DNA of 64,000 bases from Sepioteuthis lessoniana (Eukaryota > Mollusca > Cephalopoda > Myopsida > Loliginidae). Every line of letters begins with the position of its first letter. The stretch's first letter is position 1. The stretch lies in assembly GCA_963585895.1 (NCBI GenBank), contig OY757913.1:106134618-106198617 (forward strand), given 5' to 3'. Below are positions 21,415 to 32,248 of this stretch, piece after piece. A program made the position numbers and the translations under genes. The notes beneath the pieces are model-generated. The model had not been told where the DNA came from. It saw only the letters and a list, made by a program, of their open reading frames with translations, and searched no databases.

Positions 21415-24400
21415 AATGAGTGGCTTCTATAGATGAGAATAAAAACAGCCATCGAAAGATAACCATGACTCGTACTCAAACCACATACATAAACCGCATC
21501 GCTCTTCGCGCGAGTAAAAAAGGGGCGCGTCCTGCTGAGGTTAGAGCCCTGGCCTCAGCGTTCGAAAAATCAGCTACAGAGCTCAAACAAAAACTACTAA
21601 AATGCAAACAAACAATACAGATAGCGACATTTAACGTGAGAACCCTAAATAGAATAGGTCAACTATCAGAGCTAACTGCATCAGCCGTAGAACATAAGAT
21701 AGACGTAATTTGCATACAAGAGCACCGATACACGCACACCGAAGATATCAAATATCACGAAACTGGTAATGGATGGATGCTGGTGACTGTATCGGCATGG
21801 AAAAACTCTGTCAATGCATCGGTAGGAGGGGTGGGAATGCTTATAGGACAAAGAGCGTTAAAAACACTGAACAGCATTGAGAGAATACAACCTAGGATGA
21901 TAGCCGCAACGTTTAATGGCAACTCCAAAGCAACAATTATCTCCTGCTACAGCCCTACCAATATTAGCGAAGAAAACAAAATAGACACCTTCTACGAATA
22001 CCTATCCTCCCTAGTACGTAGCGTTCCGAAACACAACCTGCTAGTCATTGGCGGAGATATGAATTCACAAATCGGGAAAAACAGATACAACAAATAGAGC
22101 CTACACAACGCGTCAAACAGGAATGGACAGCATCTAATAGATTTCATGATAGAAAATAGATTAGCATGCCTCAATATAAACTTTCAAAAAAGGGAGGGGA
22201 AATTATGGACCTACACATACGCGAATAAGAGTAAAGCACAGATAGACTACGTCCTTATAAACAGGAAATGGAAAAACAGTGAGATGAATTGCGAGGCATA
22301 CTCCTCTTTCGAGGGTGTGTCCTCCGATCATCGAATAGTAACGGCCAAAGTACGACTAAGCCTACGAAAAAATGCCACGCGTAAAGCGACAACCAAGCAA
22401 TATGACCGGGCCCTACTCAACAACAGAGATATTAGAGATAAATATGCATTAGAATTAAGAAACAGATTCGAAGCACTACAAGAGAAGGCAGAAAAAGGTA
22501 CCCCAAATGACGAATATGAAAATTTTGTAGAAGCACACCTTGAGGCGGCAGCAAAGTGTATTCCAACAAAACCTAGAACTAAATATAGAGTCCCTTGGGA
22601 AACGCTAACGGTTAGAGAAAAACGTGCACTCGTGAAAACTGCCTCCAAAAGCTATCAAAAGAACCCAACAAACACAAATGCACGAAAACTAGAAAAGGCA
22701 CAACATCAATTAACAGGAATATATCTAAAAGAACAGGCAGAATACATACAAAATCAGATAGATAAGATTAGAGACTCGGTGGAAGATAGACAATCCAGGA
22801 TAGCCTGGCAAACAATAAACGAAGTAAGTAGAAGGAAGAGCACAGCCAAAGCAAAATTGAAAGCTGCAAGCCAACAAGAAAGAGTAAAACTGTGGGAACA
22901 GCATTTCAAAAATCTACTAGGAAACCCACCGGAAATAACGGATGAACCGATCACCAGAATTATTAGTAAGCAATTAGACGTTAAACTAGGTCCTTTCACC
23001 AAGGAAGAACTCGACACTCATTCGATTCTCAGAAGAATTAAAAATAGGAAAGCTGCAGGGCTAGACGAGATCCCCCCCAGAAGTGTGGAAGACTAGACAA
23101 TTCGACGATATACTGCTCCGGCAATGCAACGAAGTCTATAGTCAAAATAGGATAGAAAGATGGACGAAGGGATGCATCCTTCCTTTCCCTAAAAAAGGCG
23201 ACCTCGGACTAGCCAAGAACTACCGAGGGATAACACTTACATCCATAGCAGCCAACATCTACAATGCCCTACTACGAAACAGCATAGAACCCAAAATAGA
23301 CAACATCCTTAGGAAAAACCAAAATGGCTTCCGGAGAAAGAGATCCACAACCTCACAAATACTGACCATCCGTAGAATCCTTGAAGGCGTTCGGGCAAAA
23401 AACCTTCAGGCGACATAACTATTTGTCGACTTTACCAAGGCCTTCGATTCCATACACAGAGGGAAGATGGAGCAAATCCTACTAGCATACGGCCTACCAA
23501 AAGAAACCGTAGCAGCGATAATGATTCTCTACAGAAACACCAAAGTGAAAGTACGTTCACCAGATGGAGACACGGTATACTTCGACATTGTTGCAGGAGT
23601 ACTACAAGGAGACACACTAGCCCCGTACCTCTTTATCATCTGTCTAGACTATGTGCTTTGGACTTCAATCGACAAAATCAGAGTAAATGGCTTCGAGCTG
23701 ACTAAGAGAAGAAGCAAAAGGTACCCCGCAAAAACAATCACCGACGCCGACTACGCTGATGACTTGGCGTTACGAGCGAATACGCCTAATCAAGCAGAGA
23801 CACTACAGCATAATCTGGAACGAGCCGCAGCTGGCATTGGCCTCCATGTCAATGCAAACAAAACTGAATATATGTGTTACAACTAAACAGGCAATATTGC
23901 CACACTAGACTCTGAAACTAGTAGACAAATTCACCTACCTAGGAAGTAGCGTCTCATCAACAGAAAAAGACATCGACACACGATTGACGAAGGCATGGAT
24001 AGCTATCAATAGGCTTTCGATCATATGGAAGTCGGACCTCACCGATAAAATGAAACGCAGTTTCTTCCAGGCAGCGCTTGTGTCGATACTGCTATATGGA
24101 TGCACCACATGGACGCTAACTAAGCGGCTGGAGAGGAAAATAGACGGAAATTACACAAGAATGTTGAGAGCAGTATTGAACAAGTCCTGGCGACAACACC
24201 CCACGAGACACCAACTATACGGACACTTGCCCCCCATCACGAAAACTATACAAGTTAGACGAACCAGACACGCGGGACACTGCTGGAGAAGTAGAGACGA
24301 GCTCATAAGCGATGTACTCCTATGGACCCCCACATATGGATGTGCAAAAGCAGGACGACCAGCACGAACTTACATACAGCAACTATGTGAGGACACGGGA

Positions 24401-24510
24401 TGTAACTCTGAAGACCTGCCGGAGGCGATGAATGATAGGGAGAAATGGCGAGAGAGGGTCAAGGATATCCGTGCTGGCGGCGCGACAAGATGGTGATGAT
24501 GATCTGTTAT
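21415..24510 (+). mobile_element. Near full-length APE-type non-LTR retrotransposon (RTE-like)
   Basis: One ORF of about 1,010 codons encodes an N-terminal endonuclease and a central reverse transcriptase and is followed at once by a short (GATGAT)-type tail. A single ORF, the APE endonuclease and the microsatellite-like tail fit the RTE group; the clade is my inference. No TSD is evident. It is the only copy in the window that keeps the endonuclease. Confidence 0.9.
21465..24496 (+). pseudogene. LINE endonuclease/reverse transcriptase polyprotein, inactivated
   Basis: I chose the ATG at 21465 (MTRTQTTYINR). The endonuclease shows IATFNVRTL, ICIQEHR, VIGGDMNSQIG and SSDHRIV. The reverse transcriptase shows LPFPKKGD, NYRGITLTS, FVDFTKAFDS (motif A), GVLQGDTLAPYLF (motif B) and catalytic YADD (23752-23763). 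The C terminus has ILLYGCTTWTLTKRL and a His/Cys/Trp-containing block (RHAGHCWRSRDEL). Lesions are: TAG at 22095-22097 inside the endonuclease; a C7 run near 23072 with one base too many; TAA at 23416-23418; TAA at 23884-23886; and a short deletion near 23912 that shifts frame. The YADD is intact, so decay looks fairly recent. It would nick DNA and copy its own RNA if functional. Confidence 0.92.
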
Positions 24511-25160
24511 AATATTCTCTTCTTATAATATCATTATACAAGTTCTCTTATCATTATTTAATATTATATTCCTACAACTAAGTTGACTTCCTTTCTAATC
24601 CAGCCTAGTCGGTCGGGTCTGTAGAATACACTGACTGCATATCTTCAGTGGAGTATGACCCCCACTCTCACAATGAGTATCCTGTATACGAATGAACAAT
24701 CTGTTAGCGATGCAATAATCAGTGGAGGTCTGAGGAATATGAAATACCTTTTCCTAGTCATTTCTCTTCCCTCTACTTTAGCCCGGAGTGGTAGCATCTT
24801 GGAGGGTTTTATCTGTGGGCCAAGAAGAAGTATTTGATATTTAAACTGTACACAAACAAATGTCTTACATCAAACTGAATTTTTAGAAATAGACCATTTA
24901 ACTATGTGAAAACAAATGATAGTTTAATTGAATATTTATTAATACATAACAATAGTTTGAACTATATAACTGCGAGCAAAACGAATGAGTAATATTGAAT
25001 AGAATTATTACTGTTAAATAATAGTACGTGAAACTCTCTAAATGCCTTCATCAAATTATTGGTATTACATAGCAATACTTTGAACCATTTGTCTATGTTC
25101 AAATAAATGAATAGTGTTGAATAGAATACTTAGCATTAAAAAGCAATCCATGTATCTACT

Positions 25161-25541
25161 TCAATATTGCTCGCAATTACACGTGAATGTTGCGAGCAAT
25201 ATTGAACAAGTCCTGGCGGCAACACCCCATAAGGTACCAACTATACGGCCACCTGCCTCCCGTCACGAAAACTATTCAAGTTAGACGAACCAGACATGCA
25301 GGTCACTGCTGGAGAAGCAGGGACGAGCTCATACGTGATGGACTCCTATGGACCCCCCACATATGGCCGGGCAAAAGCAGAACGACCAGCACGAAAATAT
25401 ATTCAGCTGCAATGTGAGGATACGGGATGTGACCCTGAAGACCTACCAGAGGCGATGAAAGACAGGGAGAAGTGGCGAGAGAGGGTCAGGAATATTCGTG
25501 CTAGCGGCACGACATGATGATGATGATGATGATGATGATGC
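25161..25541 (+). pseudogene. RTE-like LINE 3' end with 5' foldback
   Basis: From about 25175 it encodes LNKSWRQHPIRYQLYGHLPP and RHAGHCWRSRDELI, shifts frame near 25355 (CCCCCC run) and continues GRAKAERPARKYI to REKWRERVRNIRA, then (GATGAT)n. The 5' end carries a 17-bp perfect inverted repeat, 25160-25176 against 25190-25206. Near-TSDs TGTATCTACT (25151-25160) and TGTATCCACT (25542-25551) bracket it. Confidence 0.88.
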
Positions 25542-25852
25542 TGTATCCACTTAACTGTGTGCAAAGAAGTGATTAATATTGAACAGAATTATGAGTGTTA
25601 GGTAGCAATAATTGAAACTATTTAACTGTGTTGAAACAATAGCAATACAGGTGTGCAAACAGATTAGTTACTACTCATTTGAAAATGAAAATACCAACAA
25701 ACTAATTGTGCAAACAAAAGATTGATATAAATTGTTACAGTTATGTAGCAATACTTTAAACCATTTAACTGTGTGCAAAAATATGAGTTCAGGCTCGTTT
25801 AAAAATGCCTTTACAAATTATATATATTCAATATGTATTTATTAAGTGGATT

Positions 25853-26215
25853 CAGCATTAAATAACCTATAATAGTTAATATGCCATAAAACCCAACAAA
25901 ACAAAATCCTATATATTTACAAAATATATGTACAAAAAGGATTTGGCATTAAATAACTAAAATTGGTTGATATGCCATAAAACCCAAACAAACAAAATCA
26001 TATATATCTAATATATAAGTACAAAAAAAGAATTTGGTATTAAATAACCTATAATGGTTGATATGCCATAAAACCCAGCCAAACCAAATCATTTATAATT
26101 AATATTATAATTAATATTATAAGTTATTTAATGCCAAATCGTTTTTATACTTATTACAAAATGGATTTGGCATTAAATAACCTATCATGGTTGATGTGCC
26201 ATTAACCCCAATCAA
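25853..26215 (+). repeat. Tandem array of 3' hairpin modules
   Basis: Hairpins start near 25853, 25943, 26034 and 26167. Each reads like GGCATTAAATAACC ... GGTTGATATGCC with stems GGCAT/ATGCC and AACC/GGTT, followed by AAAACCCAACCAAAC. The period is about 91 bp for the first three. An inverted half-module (GTTATTTAATGCCAAATC, about 26123) lies before the last. Confidence 0.85.
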
Positions 26216-26220
26216 ACCAA

Positions 26221-27089
26221 AGCAATTTATTTCAGGCAGTTTGAAGCTATATGAACAGAAAAAAATATTTATTTCATACGGTCACCGAATATCATTTTAA
26301 TGATTTGAATGTTCTTCTTTGTCGAAATTATTTCTGGTCGTGTAGGAAGAAATATTATGAGAAAGACACAGAAAAGAGTTAAATTGTTGAATGATAAAAA
26401 GGAAAAAAAAAAAAAAAGAAGCTTGTAAGTTTAAAATCTAAATTAAGATTAAGCTAAAAGTTTGACTGAGTAAAAACTTAGTTTAAAAGCGTAAGAATAA
26501 CTATTTCATTTTTGTTTGTTTGGCGACCAGCTGCAGTGTCTTCTCTCTTGGAAAAAAAATCCTGATCACAGCTCAGATAATAATCAACCAAACTTATTTC
26601 TACGAATGGCGTCTATTGATGAGAAAAACATCCACTGAAAGATTATCATGACTTTTTGTCAAGGAACTCCGTCCCCATTAGCATGACTTCAGGATTATAA
26701 TGTAAATTGTGTAATCATATAAGATTATTATATAAGTTGCCCAAGTTAAGTTAAATGTAAAACAATAAAAGAAAATTGAAAGCTTCATTCTTTAATTTTA
26801 CTAATCAAAATCTTTATTTTTTTAAAACATTTCTGTAAGTAATAGTAGTACATTATACTTTCTTCTTGTGACATATTTAATATAATCTTGATGTTTATAA
26901 TTAATTTCAGTATGAACTTGAGCCTCTATTTCTTAAGTGCATAAAATGTTATTTACTTTGAAAATCTAAATTAGAATTTCTAATCTGATAGAGAGTTTGC
27001 AACTGACCAACTCTGCTTGAGACACGACATTGATATACATACTATAAGATCATTTAACAACGACGAGGAATATCCATATTACGTACAGG
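26221..27089. other. AT-rich spacer with a LINE 5' fragment
   Basis: At about 26605-26660 GGCGTCTATTGATGAGAAAA and GAAAGATTATCATGACT match the region around the LINE start codon. The remainder is unassigned. Confidence 0.45.
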
Positions 27090-27424
27090 TTGGAAAATGG
27101 TCATTATTGAAAATAAAGGACATAGAATAAATTTTGTTAAATGCATACCAAAAAACTGATTAAAATAAAGTAAAAAAGTATTCTTTCAAAATCTTAGTAA
27201 ATGCATATAAAAATAAATGAGGTAGAATTTGTTTTGTTAAATACATAACAAATACATATTGAAAATATAAGACGTATAACAGATTTTGAAAAAATGCATA
27301 GAAACTGCATATAAAAGTAGATAAGTTAGATTTTTTTGTTAAATACCTATCAAGTAAAAATTAAAATAAATGATTTAGAGAAATTTTATTAAATAAAAAT
27401 ATATATTTGAATAATTAAGGTAGA

Positions 27425-27668
27425 ATAGAGTGTTCGCCAGTGGTCCGGGAGACCTGGGTTCAATCCCAGGTCACGTCATACAAAAGACTTAAAAATGGCA
27501 CTTGATGCCTCCTTGCTTAACACTCAACAATATAAGGTACGTATCAAGGGTAAAATGGAGCAATCCAGGCAAAGGAGTCACGCCCTCCCCTACACCGCGG
27601 TGTAGTAGCTAGTGAAAAGGGAGCCTTCGAGTTGCCCTCGACTACGGTTGCCAACTTCACTAACTTTA
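27425..27668 (+). mobile_element. tRNA-derived SINE type B, 5'-truncated
   Basis: It starts at GAGTGTTCGCCAGTGG, with GGGTTCAATCCCAGGTC as B box. The body passes CACTTGATGCC and GCCTTCGAGTTGCCCTCGAC, and ends CAACTTCACTAACTTTA. The usual TTGGC...AGTGG beginning is missing. Confidence 0.8.
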
Positions 27669-27725
27669 TTTTCAATTCAAGCGAATACAAGTTAAAGCAA
27701 ATGAGGTTGAATAGATTGGTTTAAA

Positions 27726-28283
27726 TGTTGTATAGCCATGACCAACTATACAAACACATGCAGAAACATAACGACGACACAATAAAGACGGGCGACACAG
27801 GTCTTTAGAAAAATATACCTCTCAATTTATTTGAAAGGGTTGTGGGTTGGAGACCGAACAGAACTACAAAATATTGACCCCCCACTCTATTAGCCATAAC
27901 CGCGTTTCTTTCCCGTGCTCCTGGGCTGCTCAACTGGGAGCCTGGGGGCCCAGCCCCTCTGGTATGTGTTCCTCAATCCAGCATCTTCTCTCCAACTGCA
28001 ACTGCTCAATCGGGGGTCTGCGGGGCAACTCTGCTGGGTGCTTGCTTTCTCTACCGTGTCCAACTCATCTGATCTCCAACTAACTTACTTCCTGTCTTCA
28101 CCCGGGTTATATAATGATTTGAAGCCCACTCTTCTTCCTGCAAGCGTCACAATCGCATACATTCAACCCGTCCACAGTCAAGGTTATAATATCCTGATAT
28201 TCCTCAACCGGATGCACGTGTTATTTACACAGGTGCATTTCCTATTTTGACGGCGTGGCCGGGTCGGAGGTTAATATGCAGCA
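27726..28283 (-). mobile_element. Solo LTR, family 2, with 4-bp TSD
   Basis: The plus strand runs from TGTTGTATAGCC to AATATGCAGCA, giving TG...CA ends. TAAA lies at 27722-27725 and again at 28284-28287. In the reverse orientation a TATA-like ATTATATAACC lies near 28105-28115. The interior is GC-rich (CCTGGGGGCCCAGCCCC). It is related to 16172-16836. The 78- and 111-codon frames inside are not genes. Confidence 0.85.
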
Positions 28284-28436
28284 TAAACTTATATTTTAAA
28301 TGCATATTGAAATAAAGATTGAGATTTTGTTACGAAAGGACTTGATACTGATTTTGTTTAATTCATAGTAAATAATACGATTCCTTTTATTTAAAGAATG
28401 GTTTATTTGCTTTTATCTTTTATTCACTATGTATTG

Positions 28437-28617
28437 TTTCCTTGGGTTTAGCCCAGTCGTCTGGGGCTGTAGAATACACTGATTGCATCTCTGCAGAGGG
28501 GTAAGATCCCCATCTTAGATATGACAGTAAACAATCTGATGGTAAGTCTGGGGTAATGTTGGAGCTTTGTAGAGCGGGGATGCTGAATAGCCCTTCATTG
28601 CCATCATTCCCAGATCC
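28437..28617 (+). repeat. HTR head fragment fused to an LTR
   Basis: GCCCAGTCGTCTGGGGCTGT begins a clean HTR head that stops at CATCATTCCCAGATCCC, where family-1 LTR sequence starts without spacer. Confidence 0.75.
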
Positions 28618-28979
28618 CAGAGAGATACACCTGACTTTTCTATCTGCCCCAAACCACGTGCGCACCCGACACAAGGCCTCGGCGAGCGAACGAAAGTCAA
28701 CCTTCTTCCTCCGAGACAGAACTCAATTAACTGACTTTTTTCAAATCACCCAAAATCCTCCGCGCACGCTTACGATGAATGACGTCATTCACATCCCCAA
28801 GTCCTATCTGGGCTTTTTATTTTGACATCTCTGAATGACAGATCCTCCCCGCGCACGCGCGTGAACACCTGCGCTCATGTTGCACCTAACTAACCCATGC
28901 ACTAAGCGAAAGGTTCTTATCCTAACTAAACCGAAAGGCAAGATATATGAAACGAAATCCCTCGGCCATTATATTACAC
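28618..28979 (-). mobile_element. Solo LTR, family 1, truncated
   Basis: It matches the inner and terminal two-thirds of 8826-9381: GACTTTTCTATCTGCCCC, GCCTCGGCGAGC, CATTCACATCCCC, AACCGAAAGGCAAGATATAT and ATATTACA. The U5-side part is missing at the junction with the HTR head. Confidence 0.75.
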
Positions 28980-29400
28980 AACCAGTTGAAAAAATCAGTT
29001 TTTTCTGGAAAATCAATAATCAAAATCATAGTTTTTACAAGAGCTTAACCCACAAACATTGACACTGGTAAGAAATAGGTTATTATCCCAGCCTGAACGA
29101 ACGGGATATGTCAAGAAAGGAATGCTCTAATAGAAGAAATACGGAAGGTTGGAAAATGTTTTCAAATCAATACAAAAATCGCTCGTTTCTTATAACTTAG
29201 AAGGATTCTATCATCAAATTGCCATGTATTGTATATGTTTTAACTTAAGAAACTCAACATCTATCTCTAAGAGAAGCATCATCCTTTCGTGTTTATCATA
29301 TGTGCTAATTAAGGGAATTACATTTATTCTAATAGACCTGATTAAATCTTTCATTTCTGAATTTAAGAGGAGATAATCTGGGTTTATTTTGTGAAATCAT
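28980..29400. other. Unassigned spacer
   Basis: No supported feature. Confidence 0.4.
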
Positions 29401-29402
29401 CA

Positions 29403-29540
29403 ACTTACGTACTTCGTGATTATGATCAAGTGAATTTGAAATCAACGGTTTCTGACAGATCAGAGCAGTTAAGTAACAATTGGCTTGCTAGTACTGTATT
29501 TAAAAGGGCTACAGCTTATTCTAAACTATCTGAAAGCTGC
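29403..29540 (+). pseudogene. 5S rRNA-like unit 1 (most decayed)
   Basis: TCTGACAGATCAG, CAGTTAAGTAACAATTGG and GCTAGTACT correspond to the 5S core (TCTGATCACTGAAGTTAAGC ... GTTAGTACTT), and GGCTACAGC to its 3' end. Box C is largely lost. Support comes mainly from its phase with units 2 and 3. Confidence 0.45.
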
Positions 29541-29582
29541 CCGTTAGATTTAAGTGGAGCTTAATAAATAACAACATTCAAA

Positions 29583-29712
29583 TTCTTAGATCACTGGTCA
29601 AGCAACGGTGATAGCTCTCATTCCTTGTTTATCACTGAAGTTAAGCAATAGGGAGTCGGTTAAATATTTAGCTGGTGGCCACTTAAGCAACAGCTGGCGC
29701 GATAAGTAATCT
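29583..29712 (+). pseudogene. 5S rRNA-like unit 2
   Basis: TTATCACTGAAGTTAAGCAA followed by GAGTCGGTTAAATATTTAG, GCTGGTGGCCACTTAAG and GCAACAGCTGG follows the order of metazoan 5S rRNA from the A box to the box C region. The 5' third is weaker. Confidence 0.6.
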
Positions 29713-29763
29713 GAAGCCAGCATGTTATATCAAAGCAAAGCTCATTAAAAAAAAAATTCATAT

Positions 29764-29917
29764 TCCTAGAATTACGGTCACATCGCGCAGACAGTAACAG
29801 TTCCTGGTCGATCTCTGAAGTTAAGAATATGACCCTGTTTATTACGTCAATGGGTGACCCTTTGAGAAGTTTTAGATAGTGGCTTCTTTTAGCAACAGCA
29901 GGTACTGTAGATAATCT
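29764..29917 (+). pseudogene. 5S rRNA-like unit 3
   Basis: TTACGGTCACATCG matches the 5S 5' end (TACGGCCATACC). TCGATCTCTGAAGTTAAG matches the A-box region, AATGGGTGACCC the box C region, and CAGGTACTGTAGATAATC the 3' end. Insertions make it longer than the usual 120 bases. Confidence 0.65.
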
Positions 29918-30072
29918 AAAGCTTGAGCAATATCTTAGCAATGCTCAGAAAATGATGACTACTAATTAGTTTCAAATAGTAAATTCCTTTTTGGTAGTTG
30001 ATTGCTATCAATCTACATACTGGTAATATTTGAGTTAAATCATTTAAGTTACTTTTTACGAGTGTGTGTTTA

Positions 30073-30590
30073 CCCAATTGGCTTCGGCTCTAGAATACAC
30101 CGACTGCAACTCTGTAGAGAGGTAAGACCCCCACCTCTTAATAGTGACCTGGATATGACACGAAACAATCTGATGGTGAAATTCAGTTAATGCTGGAGCT
30201 TTGGTGAATGAGGAGTACTTCTTCATTGACAATGCTCTCAGGTCCAGAATGCTCCAACGTGGTTGTACCTGATAGGGTCCTATCTATTGGTCAAATAGAA
30301 CTAAACACTGAACATGGTAAACTGAATTGATTGGAATAAAACTGTTTTGACCTTTAAATTACGTACTTATACTAAACTAAATTGTTTGAAATGGAACTTT
30401 TTTTGTATGCTAAACTGAATTTTTTCAAATAGAACTGTTTGACATTTAACTGAGATTAACCTAGAACTATATTTATATCAAACTGTATTGTTTAAAATAG
30501 ATCAGTTTATATGTAAAAATGGATTTTGCATAAAATAACCAACAATGGTTGATATGCCATAAAACCAAACTAAACCAAACCATATGTGTG
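30073..30590 (+). mobile_element. Hairpin-tailed repeat (HTR)
   Basis: The head is CCCAATTGGCTTCGGCTCTA ... CAATCTGATGG. The minisatellite has units with AAACTGAATTG / GGAATAAAACTGTTTTGAC. The tail hairpin (about 30528-30565) has inner stem AACCA/TGGTT rather than AACCT/AGGTT. The end is AAACCAAACTAAACCAAACC. Confidence 0.8.
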
Positions 30591-30710
30591 TGGGGGGTCT
30601 TCCGAGGAACATGGCCACATGTAATGTCTCAGAGTCTGTATTATTGCATACATTCTGATTTGATATTATGTTCCGAAAGCATTATTATATCTGTTGAATA
30701 TATATTGACT

Positions 30711-30865
30711 CAACCCCTCTGCCAGGAGCAGGATGTGACACAATATCAGTTTTTACTTCAATTTTAGTTTCAGAGTTTTCCTTCTTGTAGACTGGTTGCC
30801 GTACCAAGGCTAAAGAACCCAGTCCACTCATTTCTTTACATATAGCTCGAAGGGGTAATCAGATG
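30711..30865 (-). mobile_element. SINE type A 3' half, decayed
   Basis: CAACCCCTCTGCC, GCAGGATGTGACACAA, GAGTTTTCCTTCTTGTAGAC and CCAAGGCTAAAGAACCCAGT are the reverse of the SINE A body and tail. The tRNA head is absent. Confidence 0.65.
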
Positions 30866-30944
30866 GATCTATTTTTATTACTTAGAATATTCGGACTATT
30901 TTCTTCATCTTTATTGTTATATTTAATGGTATAGCCGGGCACAT

Positions 30945-31195
30945 GGCACAATGGATAAGACGTTTGGTTGTAAAGAGCTTCTGAGTGAAGGCATCTGGAA
31001 CTTGCTGGTTCAATCCCAACTACAGGAATGATTACAAAGAATACTTACCATAGCTTAAAACTTCTACCCGAGTATGATCAACGGAATTAGATTAGGGATC
31101 AAATCGAGGTCTGTGTAGTTAGGCATGTAAGTTAGGCATGATTCACCTGACGAAGGACATATCGACCGAAACGTTGTGAGTAGAGCAATAAAGAC
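30945..31195 (+). mobile_element. tRNA-derived SINE of another type
   Basis: The head is GGGCACATGGCACAATGGAT (A box) with GCTGGTTCAATCCCAAC (B box) at tRNA spacing. The body then holds CACCTGACGAAGGACATATC followed by CGACCGAAACGTTGTG. It ends GAGCAATAAAG. The CTGACGA ... GAAAC pair recurs in other repeats here. Confidence 0.6.
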
Positions 31196-31199
31196 AATA

Positions 31200-31780
31200 G
31201 TGCAAATATTCTAAGTCATAGAAATTATCCAACTTCATCTAAGAAATTTTGAGAGATAGATTTACACCTTTCCCAAATACATTACCACGAAATAGCCTCA
31301 TCAATGGTTTGAAGTCGGGTCGACGATTTTATTTCCAACAATCATTACCCTTACCCAAAGTTGGAAGAAAATTCTTTCACGGTTTACTGTCTGCCCAATT
31401 TTTAATTAGATCTATTTTTTTTGTTCACTTTGTACAAAAATGAAAAGATGACACACACTGAGAAGCGAGTGCTAGAAACAGACCCTGGAAGTTGAAGGAT
31501 TTTGAAAAGACCTGGGAAAATAGTTAAAGCCAGAGAACGAGAAACTAATCATCGTTGCGAGAAGAGTCCAATTCCTTGAAAGAAGTTTTGTCCATTATCC
31601 ACTTCTTCCTGATTTCACAATAACAAGGACTGAACGCGAAAAATAAAGAAAGGGAGTCTTAACACTAAAGACAGGTTGTAATTTTCAGTTTTATTTTCAA
31701 CTCCGTCCCTCGTTTAGCCTCCATCGACAAAAACGTTACCGGTGACTCCCCTACAAAGGTTGTAAATCTTCATAAGATTA
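31200..31780. other. Unassigned spacer
   Basis: No supported feature. Confidence 0.4.
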
Positions 31781-31787
31781 ATCGGGA

Positions 31788-32025
31788 TAATCCCCGTAGC
31801 GAAATGGATAATGTTCTGGACTGCAACTTTGCAGTTAGTGAGTTCGAACTCCAGTCACCGTATTACGATCACTTTTAAGCGGGTAGCCTATGGAAATGTG
31901 TGAACGCCCATATCTCCTCAGCAATGAGTTTAGTAGTATCCTGCTGTTCTACTACAGGCGTGGTTTTTTCATTTAATAACCAACGAAGTTTGACACGCTA
32001 TTCAACAAAGTAACCAAACAAAATA
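31788..32025 (+). mobile_element. tRNA-derived SINE type C, full architecture
   Basis: The tRNA-like head (CCCCGTAGCGAAATGGATAA ... GAGTTCGAACTCCAGTCACC) is followed by a body with ACGCCCATATCTCCTCAGC and CCTGCTGTTCTACTAC. The 3' end is the hairpin (CATTTAATAACCAACGAAG / TTTGACACGC), then CAAAGTAACCAAAC. It shows that head, body and the HTR-type hairpin form one unit. Confidence 0.7.
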
Positions 32026-32213
32026 GGCTTAACTGATGACAGCGACATTTCATGCGTGATTAATCAGAATGTCTAGAAATGTTACATTTCTCCTAATTGG
32101 AGCCTTGAAAGAGATTGTTTAGTAATAGTATGAGGGCTTCGAAAATAAGCTACTTTGTGACAGCGTCGAATGGTGCCATAAATTACAAAAATTATCAATA
32201 TATTTACACATAA

Positions 32214-32247
<34 letters not shown>

Positions 32248-32248
<1 letters not shown>

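Larger units (their letters stand above)
24597..26220 (+). mobile_element. Composite HTR with diverged minisatellite and hairpin array
   Basis: The sense-strand head (CAGCCTAGTCGGTCGGGTCT ... GAATACACTGACTGC) leads into a long minisatellite. Its units change from CTGAATTTTTAGAAATAGA to a variant with ATAGCAATACTTTGAACC and ATTTAACTGTGTGCAAA. A LINE 3' end interrupts it at 25161-25541. The 3' part is four hairpin modules (see 25853-26215). Confidence 0.75.
27090..28390. repeat. Degenerate 50-60 bp minisatellite, twice interrupted
   Basis: Units resemble AAATAAATGAGGTAGAATTT, then TGTTAAATACATA, and recur through about 27090-27424. Related units appear at 27675-27725 and 28284-28390. A SINE B and a solo LTR have been inserted into it. 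Confidence 0.6.

Noticed and set aside
25853-26215. CRISPR-like array
   Set aside because: Regular hairpin repeats, but the spacers are themselves repeats, copies are diverged, and the DNA is from an animal genome.
31788-31865. Functional tRNA gene
   Set aside because: A and B boxes are present but the acceptor stem does not pair, and a SINE body with hairpin tail follows directly.
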